Below, piece by piece: positions 16,890 through 27,100 of a stretch of 64,000 nucleotides of DNA; position 1 is the first letter of the stretch; each line of letters starts with the position of its first letter. Source of the DNA: JAJFKX01 sp965230265 (lineage in GTDB: Bacteria; Pseudomonadota; Gammaproteobacteria; Xanthomonadales; Wenzhouxiangellaceae); assembly GCA_965230265.1 (NCBI GenBank), contig OZ245999.1, positions 2,232,001 to 2,296,000 on the forward strand, given 5' to 3'. A model generated the notes under the pieces. It was not told the DNA's origin and made no database searches. It was given only the letters and a program-made list of their open reading frames with translations. The translations under genes and the position numbers were made by a program.

Positions 16890-18374
16890 ATGCAACGATT
16901 AAGCATTACCCAATTTAATCACGATCTACAGGCCAGCCTGAGTCAGGTCCGCGCCAACCCTGATCGGCTCCATCATTCGCGAGCTCATGTGGAACAGGCT
17001 TTACAGGATGGCCAGGCTTATTACGGTATCAATACCGGCTTTGGCGCATTGGCCAATCAGCGCATTGATGCCTCGGCACTGGCCGATCTACAGCGCAATT
17101 TATTGTTAAGTCATGCCTGCGGTGTTGGCGAGCCTGTGCCACGTGAGATCAGTCGAATTATGCTGGGTTTAAAACTGCATTCGCTAGCGCAAGGGTTTTC
17201 CGGCATTTCCTGGCCCACGTTTGATCTGTTACTGACCTTCTGGGAACAGCAGATTACGCCATGGATACCCAGCCGCGGCAGCCTGGGCGCATCGGGTGAT
17301 TTGGCGCCGCTGGCACACCTGTCATTGCCACTACTCGGGCGTGGCCAAATCTGGAGCAAAACCGATGATAGTGTGCTCAATGGGCAGCAGGCGCTGGCTT
17401 TGTGCCAGCGTGAGCCTATAACGTTGGGTGCAAAAGATGGCCTGGCGTTAATTAATGGCACCCAATTGATGAGTGGCTATGCGGTTTATGTTTTACAACG
17501 TGCCCTGAATTTGCTGCGCAACGCGGACTTGCTCGCCAGCATGAGCCTGGAGGCCTTACAGGGCAGCGCACAGCCATTTGATGCCAGAGTACACAAACTG
17601 CGCGCGCACCCAGGACAGCAACTGGTGGCCGCCAACATCCGTCAATTATTGGAGCACAGCGAAATTCTGGATTCGCATCGTGACTGCGGGAAGGTTCAGG
17701 ACCCCTACTGTCTGCGGTGCGTACCCCAGGTACACGGAGCCAGCCGTCAGGCCATACAGCATGCTATCGATGTGGTTGAAGTAGAAATCAATTCAGTTAC
17801 CGATAATCCTTTGGTAATGGATAATGGCGACATTGTCTCGGCAGGTAATTTCCATGGTCAACCCTTGGCGCTGGCATTGGATTACGCTGCCATTGCGCTG
17901 GCAGAACTGGCCAATATATCCGAACGTCGCACCTATTTATTGCTTGAAGGTCACGATGGTTTACCACGGTTGCTGATGAAAGATACCGGGCTTAATTCCG
18001 GCTTTATGATTCCACAGTACACCGCTGCGGCTCTGGTCTCTGAAAATAAAGTGCTGTGCCACCCTGCCAGCGTGGACTCAATTCCTTCCAGCCTTGGCCA
18101 GGAGGATCATGTCAGTATGGGGTCTATCAGCGCACTAAAACTCTTACAGGTACTGCACAATACCGAGATGGCTCTGGCTGTGGAACTGTTGACATCGGCT
18201 CAAGCATTGGACTTTCGTTCTCCGCTCAAACCAGGTGATGGTGTCGCCAGAGCACACTCCTTCATGCGGCAACATATCCAACATGCAAAAACCGATTATG
18301 AAGTGGGCAGCGATATTGAACGCTGTGCAGACTTAATACGCACCGGACAATTATTGCCCGGTGATCTTAAATAG
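16890..18374 (+). CDS. hutH: Histidine/aromatic amino acid ammonia-lyase
   Basis: The enzyme deaminates histidine to urocanate (or a related aromatic amino acid) with an MIO cofactor made from Ala-Ser-Gly. That triad is visible in GSLGASGDLAPLAHL near residue 132. YYGINTGFG, LLLSHACGVGEP (the His seen in histidine lyases), NSVTDNPL, GGNFHG-like AGNFHGQP and SLGQEDHVSMG are also present. I start at ATG 16890 rather than 16884 because AAGGA is well spaced only for the later codon. No other hut gene (hutU, hutI, hutG, hutC) is nearby, so the substrate is less certain than the fold; tyrosine is the main alternative. Confidence 0.85.
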   Translation: MQRLSITQFNHDLQASLSQVRANPDRLHHSRAHVEQALQDGQAYYGINTGFGALANQRIDASALADLQRNLLLSHACGVGEPVPREISRIMLGLKLHSLAQGFSGISWPTFDLLLTFWEQQITPWIPSRGSLGASGDLAPLAHLSLPLLGRGQIWSKTDDSVLNGQQALALCQREPITLGAKDGLALINGTQLMSGYAVYVLQRALNLLRNADLLASMSLEALQGSAQPFDARVHKLRAHPGQQLVAANIRQLLEHSEILDSHRDCGKVQDPYCLRCVPQVHGASRQAIQHAIDVVEVEINSVTDNPLVMDNGDIVSAGNFHGQPLALALDYAAIALAELANISERRTYLLLEGHDGLPRLLMKDTGLNSGFMIPQYTAAALVSENKVLCHPASVDSIPSSLGQEDHVSMGSISALKLLQVLHNTEMALAVELLTSAQALDFRSPLKPGDGVARAHSFMRQHIQHAKTDYEVGSDIERCADLIRTGQLLPGDLK

Positions 18375-18431
18375 TCACTGGTTTACAGCCACAGGGTCAG
18401 CAATCAGAGAATCAATCTCGGATGAACTGAT

Positions 18432-19028
18432 TCAGAACGGGCCTTGTGACAGTCTGCCAAAACCTCTGGCATTAGGGCATGACGCATAACCTTTACGGAC
18501 ACTTCCTGCGCAATAAAGACCAAGATCCCAAATAGATGCCATAGCAGCATTGGCCGTCACCCGCTGAATATCAGTGCCAGTAGGATCAGTAACCAGATTC
18601 AAAACCGTTTGCGGGCTCTTTTCTGAGAGTGGTTGTAAAGATATTGTGTCGCCATTGAGAGTCACTTGCCCCAATAGAGTCAGCCCACCTGGGGTTACAT
18701 TGAGCGTAAAATCATCCAGCCCCTCTGGATGTACAAACCGCCAGATAATACTCCGGTCATAAACACCTGACAGGCGGTAATACCCTGCTGGCACCTGCAT
18801 GACTTTGATGCTGTCTCCTTCACTGTAGAGCGGGGTTTTATAACGCTCTGAACCCACCTTACCAGCGGTTAATTCAAAAGCAATTCCATCATTGGGCGTT
18901 GACACACTAATCGCCAGCCAACCGTGGTTCTCTGCCAGTTGGTCAGCGAGCTGGTTATCAGCCAGTTGCTTGGTGGCACAGCCATTTAAAAAGCCAATGA
19001 TAAGCGCTATAAACATCGTTTTATACAT
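18432..19028 (-). CDS. Predicted lipoprotein, paralogue of the neighbouring lipoprotein
   Basis: I start at ATG 19028, preceded by GAGG; the open frame extends to a TTG at 19043. The N-terminus is a lipoprotein signal with lipobox LNGC. The mature protein of about 180 residues shares a plan with the next gene: HGWLAISVSTPN, a central VMQVPAGYYRLSGVYDRSI-like block and GGLTLLGQVTLNGDTISLQPLS. It ends with two extra cysteines (LYCAGS, ASCPNA). Function is unknown. It follows the paralogue by about 100 bases on the same strand, so a tandem gene duplication is likely. Confidence 0.8.
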   Translation of the reverse strand: MYKTMFIALIIGFLNGCATKQLADNQLADQLAENHGWLAISVSTPNDGIAFELTAGKVGSERYKTPLYSEGDSIKVMQVPAGYYRLSGVYDRSIIWRFVHPEGLDDFTLNVTPGGLTLLGQVTLNGDTISLQPLSEKSPQTVLNLVTDPTGTDIQRVTANAAMASIWDLGLYCAGSVRKGYASCPNARGFGRLSQGPF

Positions 19029-19131
19029 ACCTGTATTCCTCAAGTGTTAAAGCCACAACCCTCTACTAATCCTTTCGTATTCTAATACAAAAGAATGAAT
19101 AATCAAGTATGACCTCAAAAGCCGAGTTGGA

Positions 19132-19680
19132 TTAATCTGCTCGGGTCCAGACAATATCCCAATATTCACCTGGGACTTCTGAATCATTGGTAATCAGGTA
19201 TAAACCCTCTAATGGAATAAAGGCTTCTGCCAAAAAGTCATCGGCTTGACTGTGTTCTGCAGAAAAGCGTTGAAGTGATAGCGAATCGCCATCTAAAGTA
19301 AGATCGCCCAATAGTGTCGCTGACTGCGGATACACCGTGAAAGCAAAATCAGCACTTGCCTCAGGCTGTACAAATGTCCATAGCAATGCCTTATCAAAAA
19401 CACCAGTGATCTCATAGTCACCTATTGGCAACTGCATCAGCTTGAAATCTCGGCCTGAGCCAAATACTACAGATCGATAGCTTTGATTGGTTAACCCGCT
19501 AGGCTGGATTTCAAAGGCAACCTCTGGCGTAGAAGAATTTACGCTCAAGACCAACCAGCCATTACCTGGCAATAACTCATCACCTGCATGATAAGAACGC
19601 AATGACTGGCCATTGCAACCGGCCATCAGCAATACAACCGATAGACAAGTTAAGTATTGCAATAACCGGGCTGTCAGCAT
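19132..19680 (-). CDS. Predicted lipoprotein, first of a paralogous pair
   Basis: ATG 19680 gives a 182-residue lipoprotein precursor with lipobox MAGC. The body matches its downstream neighbour block by block: NGWLVLSVNSSTP, LMQLPIGDYEITGVFDKAL and ATLLGDLTLDGDSLSLQRFS. The alternating hydrophobic pattern suggests a beta-sandwich. It lies about 45 bases downstream of the SUMF1-domain gene, so the three genes look co-transcribed. Function is not recognised. Confidence 0.8.
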   Translation of the reverse strand: MLTARLLQYLTCLSVVLLMAGCNGQSLRSYHAGDELLPGNGWLVLSVNSSTPEVAFEIQPSGLTNQSYRSVVFGSGRDFKLMQLPIGDYEITGVFDKALLWTFVQPEASADFAFTVYPQSATLLGDLTLDGDSLSLQRFSAEHSQADDFLAEAFIPLEGLYLITNDSEVPGEYWDIVWTRAD

Positions 19681-19726
19681 CAACTCTACCGGTAAGTTAT
19701 CTCATGAATAAAACGCTGTACCAAAT

Positions 19727-21799
19727 TTACAAATCACGAGCCAAGCGGATACCAACTCGTGGTCCACGGGTTTGATTACGTGCAGAAATTCGTAAGGCAG
19801 AACGGCTTTGCGCTGGTGTGCTGCTCCAGTCGGCACCGCGTACAACCCGCGACTCACAACCAGGGTTAACCCATGCAGAACCATCGACAGGTGCGCGTGT
19901 GTAATTCACATGCCAACAGTCAGCAGTCCACTCTTTGACATTGCCATTGATATCAAACAAACCAAAAGGATTGGCTCGCATACTGCCAACTGGAGCTGGC
20001 CCCCAATGGCCATCTTCATAATTCTCAAAAGAATCATTCCAGCGGCGTCGCGACTCAGAAATATCACCCTCGCCTGTGACATTCTCGACTTCATCACTCG
20101 GGGGGCTATCATCGCCCCACCAATACACCGTTTGTGTGCCACCGCGAATGGCATATTCCATCTCCGCCTCACTGGGCAGGCGGTAGGCACGTTGAGTGAC
20201 ATCACTCAGCCATTGCACATAAGCATTGGCGTCATTCCAGGAGATATGCAGGACAGGCAAATCATCATCTGCCCGACCACCAGAAAAGTCATTTTCCCAA
20301 GTCATCGCACCTTGAGCCAGGCGACCGGTATCCTCATCATAGTATGAGCTCTCCCGCAAACGCTCAGCTTCTGTACGGTAACCCGTGCTTTGTATAAAAC
20401 GACGGAACTCTGCTACCGAGACTTCACGCTGCGATAGTGCAAAACCACGTGCAAAGCTAACCCGGAAGCGCGGGTTTTCACTGTCGCGTCGATTCTCTTC
20501 AGACTCAGGAGAACCCATCATAAAACTTCCGGCAGGCAATACCACCATTACAGGTGCTTGTGCACTGCCTCCAGCATAACTGTCCTGAAACACCTGGCCT
20601 GGCTCAAGCCCACCATATTGACGCACATCAGCAATGCTCTTGCGCAATGTTTCTGTGGCTGCCTCTGCACTGCCCAGTGCTATTAATTCATTCAACAATT
20701 GTTCGGCCTGATCCAAGTTGCCAGCATCCAGCGCTGTACGTGCCTGTGCCTCCAAATCTGCGGCATGCGCCTGCCGCTGGTCAGCCATTGTTTGCCGTGC
20801 AATATCAATATCCATATCGGGGTTCATGGTCACAACCTGCTCTAACAAAGCATCTGCTTGTTCAAAATCCAGGTTGGCGGCCATACCATCGACTCTATCC
20901 ATCAAACGCTGCTGCAATTCATCGCGACTACTCAGTGCCTGAGCATTGTCGGCGTCAATAGTCAGAATCTGATTTAGATAGAACAATGCATTGTCTTCTT
21001 CTGGCTGCAGAAGGCGATCATCAGTGAAAGCCTGATCAAGTTGTGCCTGTAAGGTCTGCACCTGCCGTAAGTCCTGTAGTTGTAACTGCCTGTCACTCAA
21101 ACCTGCGCGATCAGCCTCCAGTGTATTAATGGCATCCAAATAAGCCGCTGCCAACGGGATATTGCCGGCAACCAAATTATCATCAGCACGCTGCTCAATG
21201 GTCACGATCACCGCTTCCAGTTGGCTGGCAATAGCTTGGTCATTAGGATTATTGGCCTGATCGGTCAATACTTGTTGCAGTTGGTTATTCAACTGTGCAT
21301 CAGGTACTTGAACATTAATACTGGGCTGCCGTTGAATATTAAGCCCTTGTGGAATATCCAATACCCATTCATCACCAGTATCATTGACCACATCACCTAG
21401 TCGGCGAACTTTTCGTCGTTCAGCGGGTGCTGCTGCATCGGCCTGGTCCACTTGCTCAGCGGCTTCTGTGCTGACCTGGTCGGCCTGCTCAACTGCTGCT
21501 GCACCGGCTTGATCGATTTGCTCCGTGGCATCGCCAGCCACTTCAGTTGTCAGTTGATCCGCATTATCACTGACATTCTCAGCAGCCGGCTGCTGAGACT
21601 CTTCAGAAGTGCCTGTATCAACATCATCGATATTCGCAGCAGCTGAGTCTGTGTCAGCCTCAGCCGTATCTACATCAGTGGTGTCTACATTGGTGGTATC
21701 AGTATTGCTATCAGCAGCAGTTTCACTGTCTGCTGCCTCTTGCGCTGACACCATCCATGCTGTTGTTATCAATATCGTCAAAACGATTGGTTTAAACAT
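19727..21799 (-). CDS. Exported protein with coiled/TPR-like N-terminal region and C-terminal SUMF1 (FGE-like) domain
   Basis: ATG 21799 has GGAAGAG upstream and gives a signal peptide ending MVSAQE; an open frame extends 37 codons further up without support. After a signal peptide comes a D/A/T-rich low-complexity stretch to about residue 150. Helical TPR- or coil-like repeats follow to about 400. The formylglycine-generating-enzyme fold spans about 413-690 (VVLPAGSFMMGS, LPSEAEMEYAIRGG, NVKEWTADCW, GIRLARDL). The cysteine that catalyses formylglycine formation in true FGE is absent, since the equivalent C-terminal block reads RGADWSSTPAQSRS. It is therefore likely a binding or structural version of the fold. 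It heads a probable operon with two lipoproteins. Confidence 0.82.
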   Translation of the reverse strand: MFKPIVLTILITTAWMVSAQEAADSETAADSNTDTTNVDTTDVDTAEADTDSAAANIDDVDTGTSEESQQPAAENVSDNADQLTTEVAGDATEQIDQAGAAAVEQADQVSTEAAEQVDQADAAAPAERRKVRRLGDVVNDTGDEWVLDIPQGLNIQRQPSINVQVPDAQLNNQLQQVLTDQANNPNDQAIASQLEAVIVTIEQRADDNLVAGNIPLAAAYLDAINTLEADRAGLSDRQLQLQDLRQVQTLQAQLDQAFTDDRLLQPEEDNALFYLNQILTIDADNAQALSSRDELQQRLMDRVDGMAANLDFEQADALLEQVVTMNPDMDIDIARQTMADQRQAHAADLEAQARTALDAGNLDQAEQLLNELIALGSAEAATETLRKSIADVRQYGGLEPGQVFQDSYAGGSAQAPVMVVLPAGSFMMGSPESEENRRDSENPRFRVSFARGFALSQREVSVAEFRRFIQSTGYRTEAERLRESSYYDEDTGRLAQGAMTWENDFSGGRADDDLPVLHISWNDANAYVQWLSDVTQRAYRLPSEAEMEYAIRGGTQTVYWWGDDSPPSDEVENVTGEGDISESRRRWNDSFENYEDGHWGPAPVGSMRANPFGLFDINGNVKEWTADCWHVNYTRAPVDGSAWVNPGCESRVVRGADWSSTPAQSRSALRISARNQTRGPRVGIRLARDL

Positions 21800-21918
21800 A
21801 CACTCTTCCCTGTTGAACTGGTCTAGTAATATCTTAAATTCCCCAATTTCGTGGTGAAAGATAATACACTGCCCCAACCTCCACAAGTTTTTCACATTAG
21901 TTACAGCCACTAACCAGC

Positions 21919-23076
21919 ATGATTAAAGCCCTACCAGACCGCATAAAACTGGCTAAACAAGCTGCTGAGAACCCAATCTGGATAGAAACCAGCAGCGATT
22001 TTGCGCGCGCAGCTAAAGCCTGGAAACGCTGTTCTAAGCTGGCTATCGACACAGAATTTGTTCGCGAACGTACATACTATGCAAAGTTAGGCTTAGTGCA
22101 AGTTTCCGATACCCAAAGTGTATGGTTATTGGATGTCCCGACTCTGGGCAATATGAGCTTGTTGGCAGAAATGTTAACTAACCCTGATATCACCAAAATC
22201 ATGCATGGCGCCGGAGAAGATTTAGAGATTTTCTGGCAGCAGATGCATGTTATCCCTGAACCGCTGTTCGATAGCCAGATTGCTGCGGCCATGCTCGGCT
22301 ATCCATTACAACTGGCTTATGAACATTTAATGACCGAACTACTGCCTATGAGCCTGGAAAAAGGCCCATCGCGCAGTAATTGGCTGCAGCGACCACTAAC
22401 CTCAGAGCAAATACTGTACGCCGGCAATGATGTTGCTTACCTGCCACTGGCTGTTGCGATATTGCAGCAGAAACTACAAACCAACAACCGGTTGAATTGG
22501 CATCAACAGGAAATGCAGAACGTCACAGACCATGTTAAGTACCCTAAGGTTAGTGACGATCTGTATCTGCGTGTTAAAGGTGCTGGACGGCTAAACGGTA
22601 TGGGCCTGGCCTGGCTGCAAAGACTGGCTGCATGGCGTGACCAGCAAGCGCAAATCCGTAATTTACCCCGCAGCTTTGTTATGCGTGACCCAGAGCTGAT
22701 TGAAATAGCAATGCTGGTTAACGAAAAACACCCTATCGATAGCAACGATATTCAAGCATTAACAGAACTGCACCCTAAAGCCAAAAAGCGTTATGCAGAT
22801 TTACTCATAGCGCTGCTGCAAAACCCACCTATAAAACCACTGCCCGAACTGCCTGGCCGCCCAGACGCAACACAACGCAAACAGCTTGCTGAAATGCAGT
22901 CGATAGTCCGTGCCACTGCAGCTGACCTTCAACTGGAACCCACACTGCTTGCCAGCAAACGTATTTTGCAGGGCTTACAAACCACCGCTAATAAACAACA
23001 ACAGGCCCCATCATTGCAAGGCTGGCGGGGTGAGTTGCTCAATAATAAACTCAGTACGGTATTTAATTTCAACTAA
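21919..23076 (+). CDS. rnd: Ribonuclease D
   Basis: RNase D is a 3'-5' exonuclease that trims tRNA and other stable RNA precursors. The 385-residue protein has the DEDDy catalytic set: D and E in LAIDTEFVRERTYY, D in GAGEDLEIF, and D plus Y in YAGNDVAYLPL. HRDC-type helical regions follow from about residue 215. It lacks a strong ribosome-binding site. It is divergent from the SUMF1-domain gene and is followed 22 bases later by an exported propeller-like protein. The DEDDy residues and length leave little doubt. Confidence 0.95.
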   Translation: MIKALPDRIKLAKQAAENPIWIETSSDFARAAKAWKRCSKLAIDTEFVRERTYYAKLGLVQVSDTQSVWLLDVPTLGNMSLLAEMLTNPDITKIMHGAGEDLEIFWQQMHVIPEPLFDSQIAAAMLGYPLQLAYEHLMTELLPMSLEKGPSRSNWLQRPLTSEQILYAGNDVAYLPLAVAILQQKLQTNNRLNWHQQEMQNVTDHVKYPKVSDDLYLRVKGAGRLNGMGLAWLQRLAAWRDQQAQIRNLPRSFVMRDPELIEIAMLVNEKHPIDSNDIQALTELHPKAKKRYADLLIALLQNPPIKPLPELPGRPDATQRKQLAEMQSIVRATAADLQLEPTLLASKRILQGLQTTANKQQQAPSLQGWRGELLNNKLSTVFNFN

Positions 23077-23098
23077 TTCATCAATCAACAAACTGCTT

Positions 23099-23980
23099 AT
23101 GTTTAGATATATCACTCACTTATTACTGCCGGTTTTACTGTTTCTACCGGTCACAAGCTGGGCCCAGTTTGAGCTGCCCGGTACTGATATCTGGTTACTT
23201 AACATGACTGGTAGCGAAGTAACATCTGTAGAGCCCATAGTGCAGCGTGCCGGCTATGACAATCAACCGTCATTCAGTCACAACAACCAGTGGCTACACT
23301 ACACCCGTGGTGAAACAGCCAATGATGGCCTGGGCTATACCGATATCTGGCGAGTGAACTTAAACAATGGCCAGTCGAGCCAGGTAACGGCAACCAGTAC
23401 CAGTGAATTTTCTCCTCTGCCTTTGCCTGGTGCTCCCGGTCTGTCGATGGTCAGAGTTCAACAAGATGGCCGTCAGGAGCTATGGGCAATTTTCCCTGAC
23501 AGTGAACAACCTGAGCGTCGTATTGTTAGTGCAGAACCGGTCGGGTATCACGCCTGGTTAAGCGCAGATAGCCTGGCTCTGTTTGTATTAGGTGATCCAG
23601 AACTTGGAGAACCCAATCGGTTGGAGCTGTGGCAACCTTCGTCCGATACCGGAATGCAAATCACGAACGATATTGGTCGTGGGCTGCAAGTCAGTAACAG
23701 AGGTGAATTATTTTACGTACAGAACCCTTCCCAAATCACTCGTATGCATCTGAACAAAACACCCGTATCCGTTATTGGTTTGCACGAAAACGGCCAGGAT
23801 TTTGCACTCGGCAGCGATGGTGTCTTCTGGCATGGCTCAGGAAGTAAAATTTACCGCTATACATCCGGCGACAACGGCTGGCAATTGATCATTGATTTAC
23901 AACTGCATGGCTTGAATGGAATTACACGTGTTGCAATTAACCCTGCTGGAGATCGTCTGGCTGTGGTTGTTAGCGAGTAA
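23099..23980 (+). CDS. Exported TolB-like beta-propeller protein
   Basis: I start at ATG 23099 because it begins a clear signal peptide (MFRYITHLLLPVLLFLP... ending SWAQ). The open frame extends upstream into rnd without function. The mature 270 residues show repeated propeller blades: QPSFSHNNQWLHYTRGE, TDIWRVNLNNG, FSPLPLPG and VAINPAGDRLAVV. This resembles WD40-like TolB repeats of the PD40 type. No catalytic motif is seen. It may bind a periplasmic partner. It lies downstream of rnd on the same strand and is followed by tRNA-Arg. Confidence 0.75.
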   Translation: MFRYITHLLLPVLLFLPVTSWAQFELPGTDIWLLNMTGSEVTSVEPIVQRAGYDNQPSFSHNNQWLHYTRGETANDGLGYTDIWRVNLNNGQSSQVTATSTSEFSPLPLPGAPGLSMVRVQQDGRQELWAIFPDSEQPERRIVSAEPVGYHAWLSADSLALFVLGDPELGEPNRLELWQPSSDTGMQITNDIGRGLQVSNRGELFYVQNPSQITRMHLNKTPVSVIGLHENGQDFALGSDGVFWHGSGSKIYRYTSGDNGWQLIIDLQLHGLNGITRVAINPAGDRLAVVVSE

Positions 23981-24042
23981 TCAACCTGGACAACAGCTAT
24001 TGGTTGGCAAGAACCAGAAACCGCATTACTATTTACTTGTGT

Positions 24043-24119
24043 GTCCTCGTAGCTCAGCTGGATAGAGCGAGCGCCTCCTAAGCGCTAGGTCGCAGGTTCG
24101 ACTCCTGCCGAGGACGCCA
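24043..24119 (+). tRNA. tRNA-Arg (anticodon CCU)
   Basis: A complete 77-base cloverleaf is visible. The acceptor strands gtcctcg and cgaggac pair perfectly. The D arm is gctcagctggatagagc. The anticodon arm agcgc-ctcctaa-gcgct gives anticodon CCU for AGG. The T arm is gcagg-ttcgact-cctgc, and GCCA is encoded at the 3' end. It converges on the CHAT gene, whose stop is 11 bases away. Confidence 0.97.
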
Positions 24120-24129
24120 TAAGCCTGTC

Positions 24130-27100
24130 TTAGCCGGCGCCGTGACCGCCCTGTACAACGAACCCTGCCCAATAGTGTGGGTGTTGCCAATCGGGCTGCG
24201 TCTGCATCCATTGCTGTGCAGCACGCAAGGCCTGTTCTGGCGGTTGGTTTTCTTTTAATAAATGGAAATAAAAGCGTTCCATCAACTGGGCTGTCGCCCG
24301 ATCAGACACTTGCCACAAGCTGGCAATCACCTGCTGCGCGCCTGCAGCCAGAAAAGCTCGACTTAGGCTTAACAAACCCTCGCTGCCAGCAGATTTACCC
24401 AAGCCTGTTTCACAACCGCTGAGCACCACCAGATCGGCATTCAGCTCCAGACCCACAATCTGTTGCGGCCTTAAGTATTCGATACTCTGTGATGAGTGAT
24501 CGCTGGCCAATACCAGACCAGATAATGCTGGCACCTCGGCATCGACAACGCCATGCGTAGCAAAATGAATGGTGCGATAATCACTGAGATCACTGCTGAT
24601 TACAAAATCATGACTGGCCTGCAGGCCACTTTTAACAATGGCATCAGGGCTGAGTCGTTTAATGGCTGCAGCTTCAAGTTGCGCACCCGGCAACCGCAGC
24701 AAATCAATACCCGTTTGACTGGCAGAACGCATGGCAGTCATGTTGGATAAATCGAACGGCAGCCCCGCGAACTCATCTTGAATTGGCTCTGGGAAATTGG
24801 CCATCGGGTCGGCCAGCACCAATGTTTTGCCTGCAGGCTGACCAGGCTCAGCACTTAACTGGGCAAACACCCGGGCTGATGGGCTATAGGTCACGCCCAT
24901 GTACTCAATTAATGGTTGTCGATTATCAGTGTTTACCGGCAATAAACCAAATGGCACCCGTAGCAGGCCACCATCAGCCATGACAATCAACTCACGTGCT
25001 TGCAGGTCACCATCCAGAGCCGGGCGCAAGACGATGTCGCTTAACTGACCGGCCACATAGGCAATGCGGCTGGGGGATTGTCGCTGGCTATGTAGCGCTT
25101 CGGCCAACTCTTTGCTTAATGCATTAATCTGGTCGGCAGGCGGCAGAAAGTAATGGCTTAGCCCACTTTGATCGAGCACCCATAAATGACTCCGCTGATC
25201 ACCCAGAAAATAACTGATTAAAGCTGTATCAAAAGACAAAGACTGTTGCGCCGATTGAACAGTAAAAGGTGAATGATTGTCTGCTACTTGCGTACTGGGC
25301 AATATATCCAGTAAAGCACGGGCACGGATTTGCTCATTCACTTGCCATGCACCAGCAAAGTCCCCAGCATCAACCAACAGTTCAATGTGCTGGGTAAAAG
25401 CCTGGCGGCGGCTCGATACAAAGCTGGTCTGAATATTTTCGGTATTGGTACGCGCCCTTATCTGCATTGCCAAATCGGTAGCAGCTTGAGCCGAAGTCAG
25501 TGCAGCAACGCCCGTCTGAGCGCGGGATAATGCGGTCAAGGTATCGAGTTCAAATAACTCATCGCCAACCGCTCGATGCCCTGCCAGGGCCTGTTTTAGT
25601 TGCTGCTCACCGGCAGTCAACTGACCCTCGGTAATGAGTAACTGCCCCAAACGTGACTGCGCCCGGGCAGCTTCGCGGACATTGCCTAAGGCTGATAAGG
25701 TTTTAATGGCTTGGTATTGGTTGTTCAACGCTTTATGCGACTCACCCTGATCATACAAAAGCAGACCATACAAGCTAGACACAACCGCTTGTGAGACCGG
25801 TTGTTGACTGATTTCAAAACCTGATAATGACTGGCGAAACTGGGCATTGGCCAGATCGGGTTGGCCAAGACGGTGATTGGCCCGAGCCATTTGCGAGAAC
25901 AAATACGCACGTTGCGGTAAATATTCACCAGCCATGATTAAGGCTTCACTGTAGTAATCAAGCGCCGTGGCTGGCTCTCCAATAGAAGCATAAAGGTTGC
26001 CCATCACGCTCAAGGCCTCGCCGGACCAATACAGATCGTTTCGATCGGTAAAGGTTTCTACAGCGGGGTTTAGATAATTCAGTGCCAGCTCAAGGCGGCC
26101 TTGCTGCTGCAACAACCTGGCCAGATTTATCTGGATCTGTGCAACCAATACTGGTTGTTCAACTTCCTGACCCAGGATAAGTGCTTGATACCATAAAGTC
26201 TCTGCCTCATCGACAAAACCCAGTGAAGACTTGACCAAAGCCAAATCATTAAGCGTATTGGCTAACTCGCTAATTTCGCCAGTTGCAAAATATTCGTTGA
26301 CACCCAAGCGAGCAACCTGATCAACCGAAAGATCGGGACGCTTCAGCAATATAGCCAAAGCCTGTTCATATGAACGACTAGCAGCTTGATAGTCATTGCT
26401 TTGCCATTGCAGTAAAGCAATATTATTCAGAGTCTGAGCGGCATAATAATGATCACTATTTGCCTGACGAAGCTGGAGTGCAGCTTGATAACTTTGCAAA
26501 GCCAATATTGGCTTTCCCTGTCGGCGCAACGTCACAGCCAAAGCGTTACGAGCGGCGGCAATTCCATTGGTATCTAACTGGGCCTGATATATCGCAATAG
26601 CCTGGGAAAACTGATTGGTAGCTTCCGATAGTTGGCCTGTGGACTGATACAAAATACCAAGTTCAAAATGGGCATCACCCAACCAATCCATATTGGCACT
26701 ATTTAAGGTGGATACTGCTTGTTGATAGGCATTAATCGCATCAGCCTGATTGCCGGATAAGTGGTATTGACCACCAAGCCCCAAACTGTCCGATGCAGTA
26801 GAGTTATTGTCAATCCAGCTCAACTCAACCTTACCAGCTGGGGCATACCGCTCAGCGCTGATAATGGATACTTTGGAAGCCCCAGTGAGATTCAGTATGT
26901 ATTTGCCTTCGCGTCCTCTCCAACTGGCTGATTCACTGACAACATTACCGCGATCATCCAGCGCAGTAGCAATCGTATCAATGCCCTGGTTTTGTATCTG
27001 CAAATGAGTCGGCTGCCCTGTCGGTACAGCAACTTCCCAGCTCTCACCAGCCGGTAATAACCGGCTTACCGAACCCTCGACAAGCGGGATCGTAGCCGCC

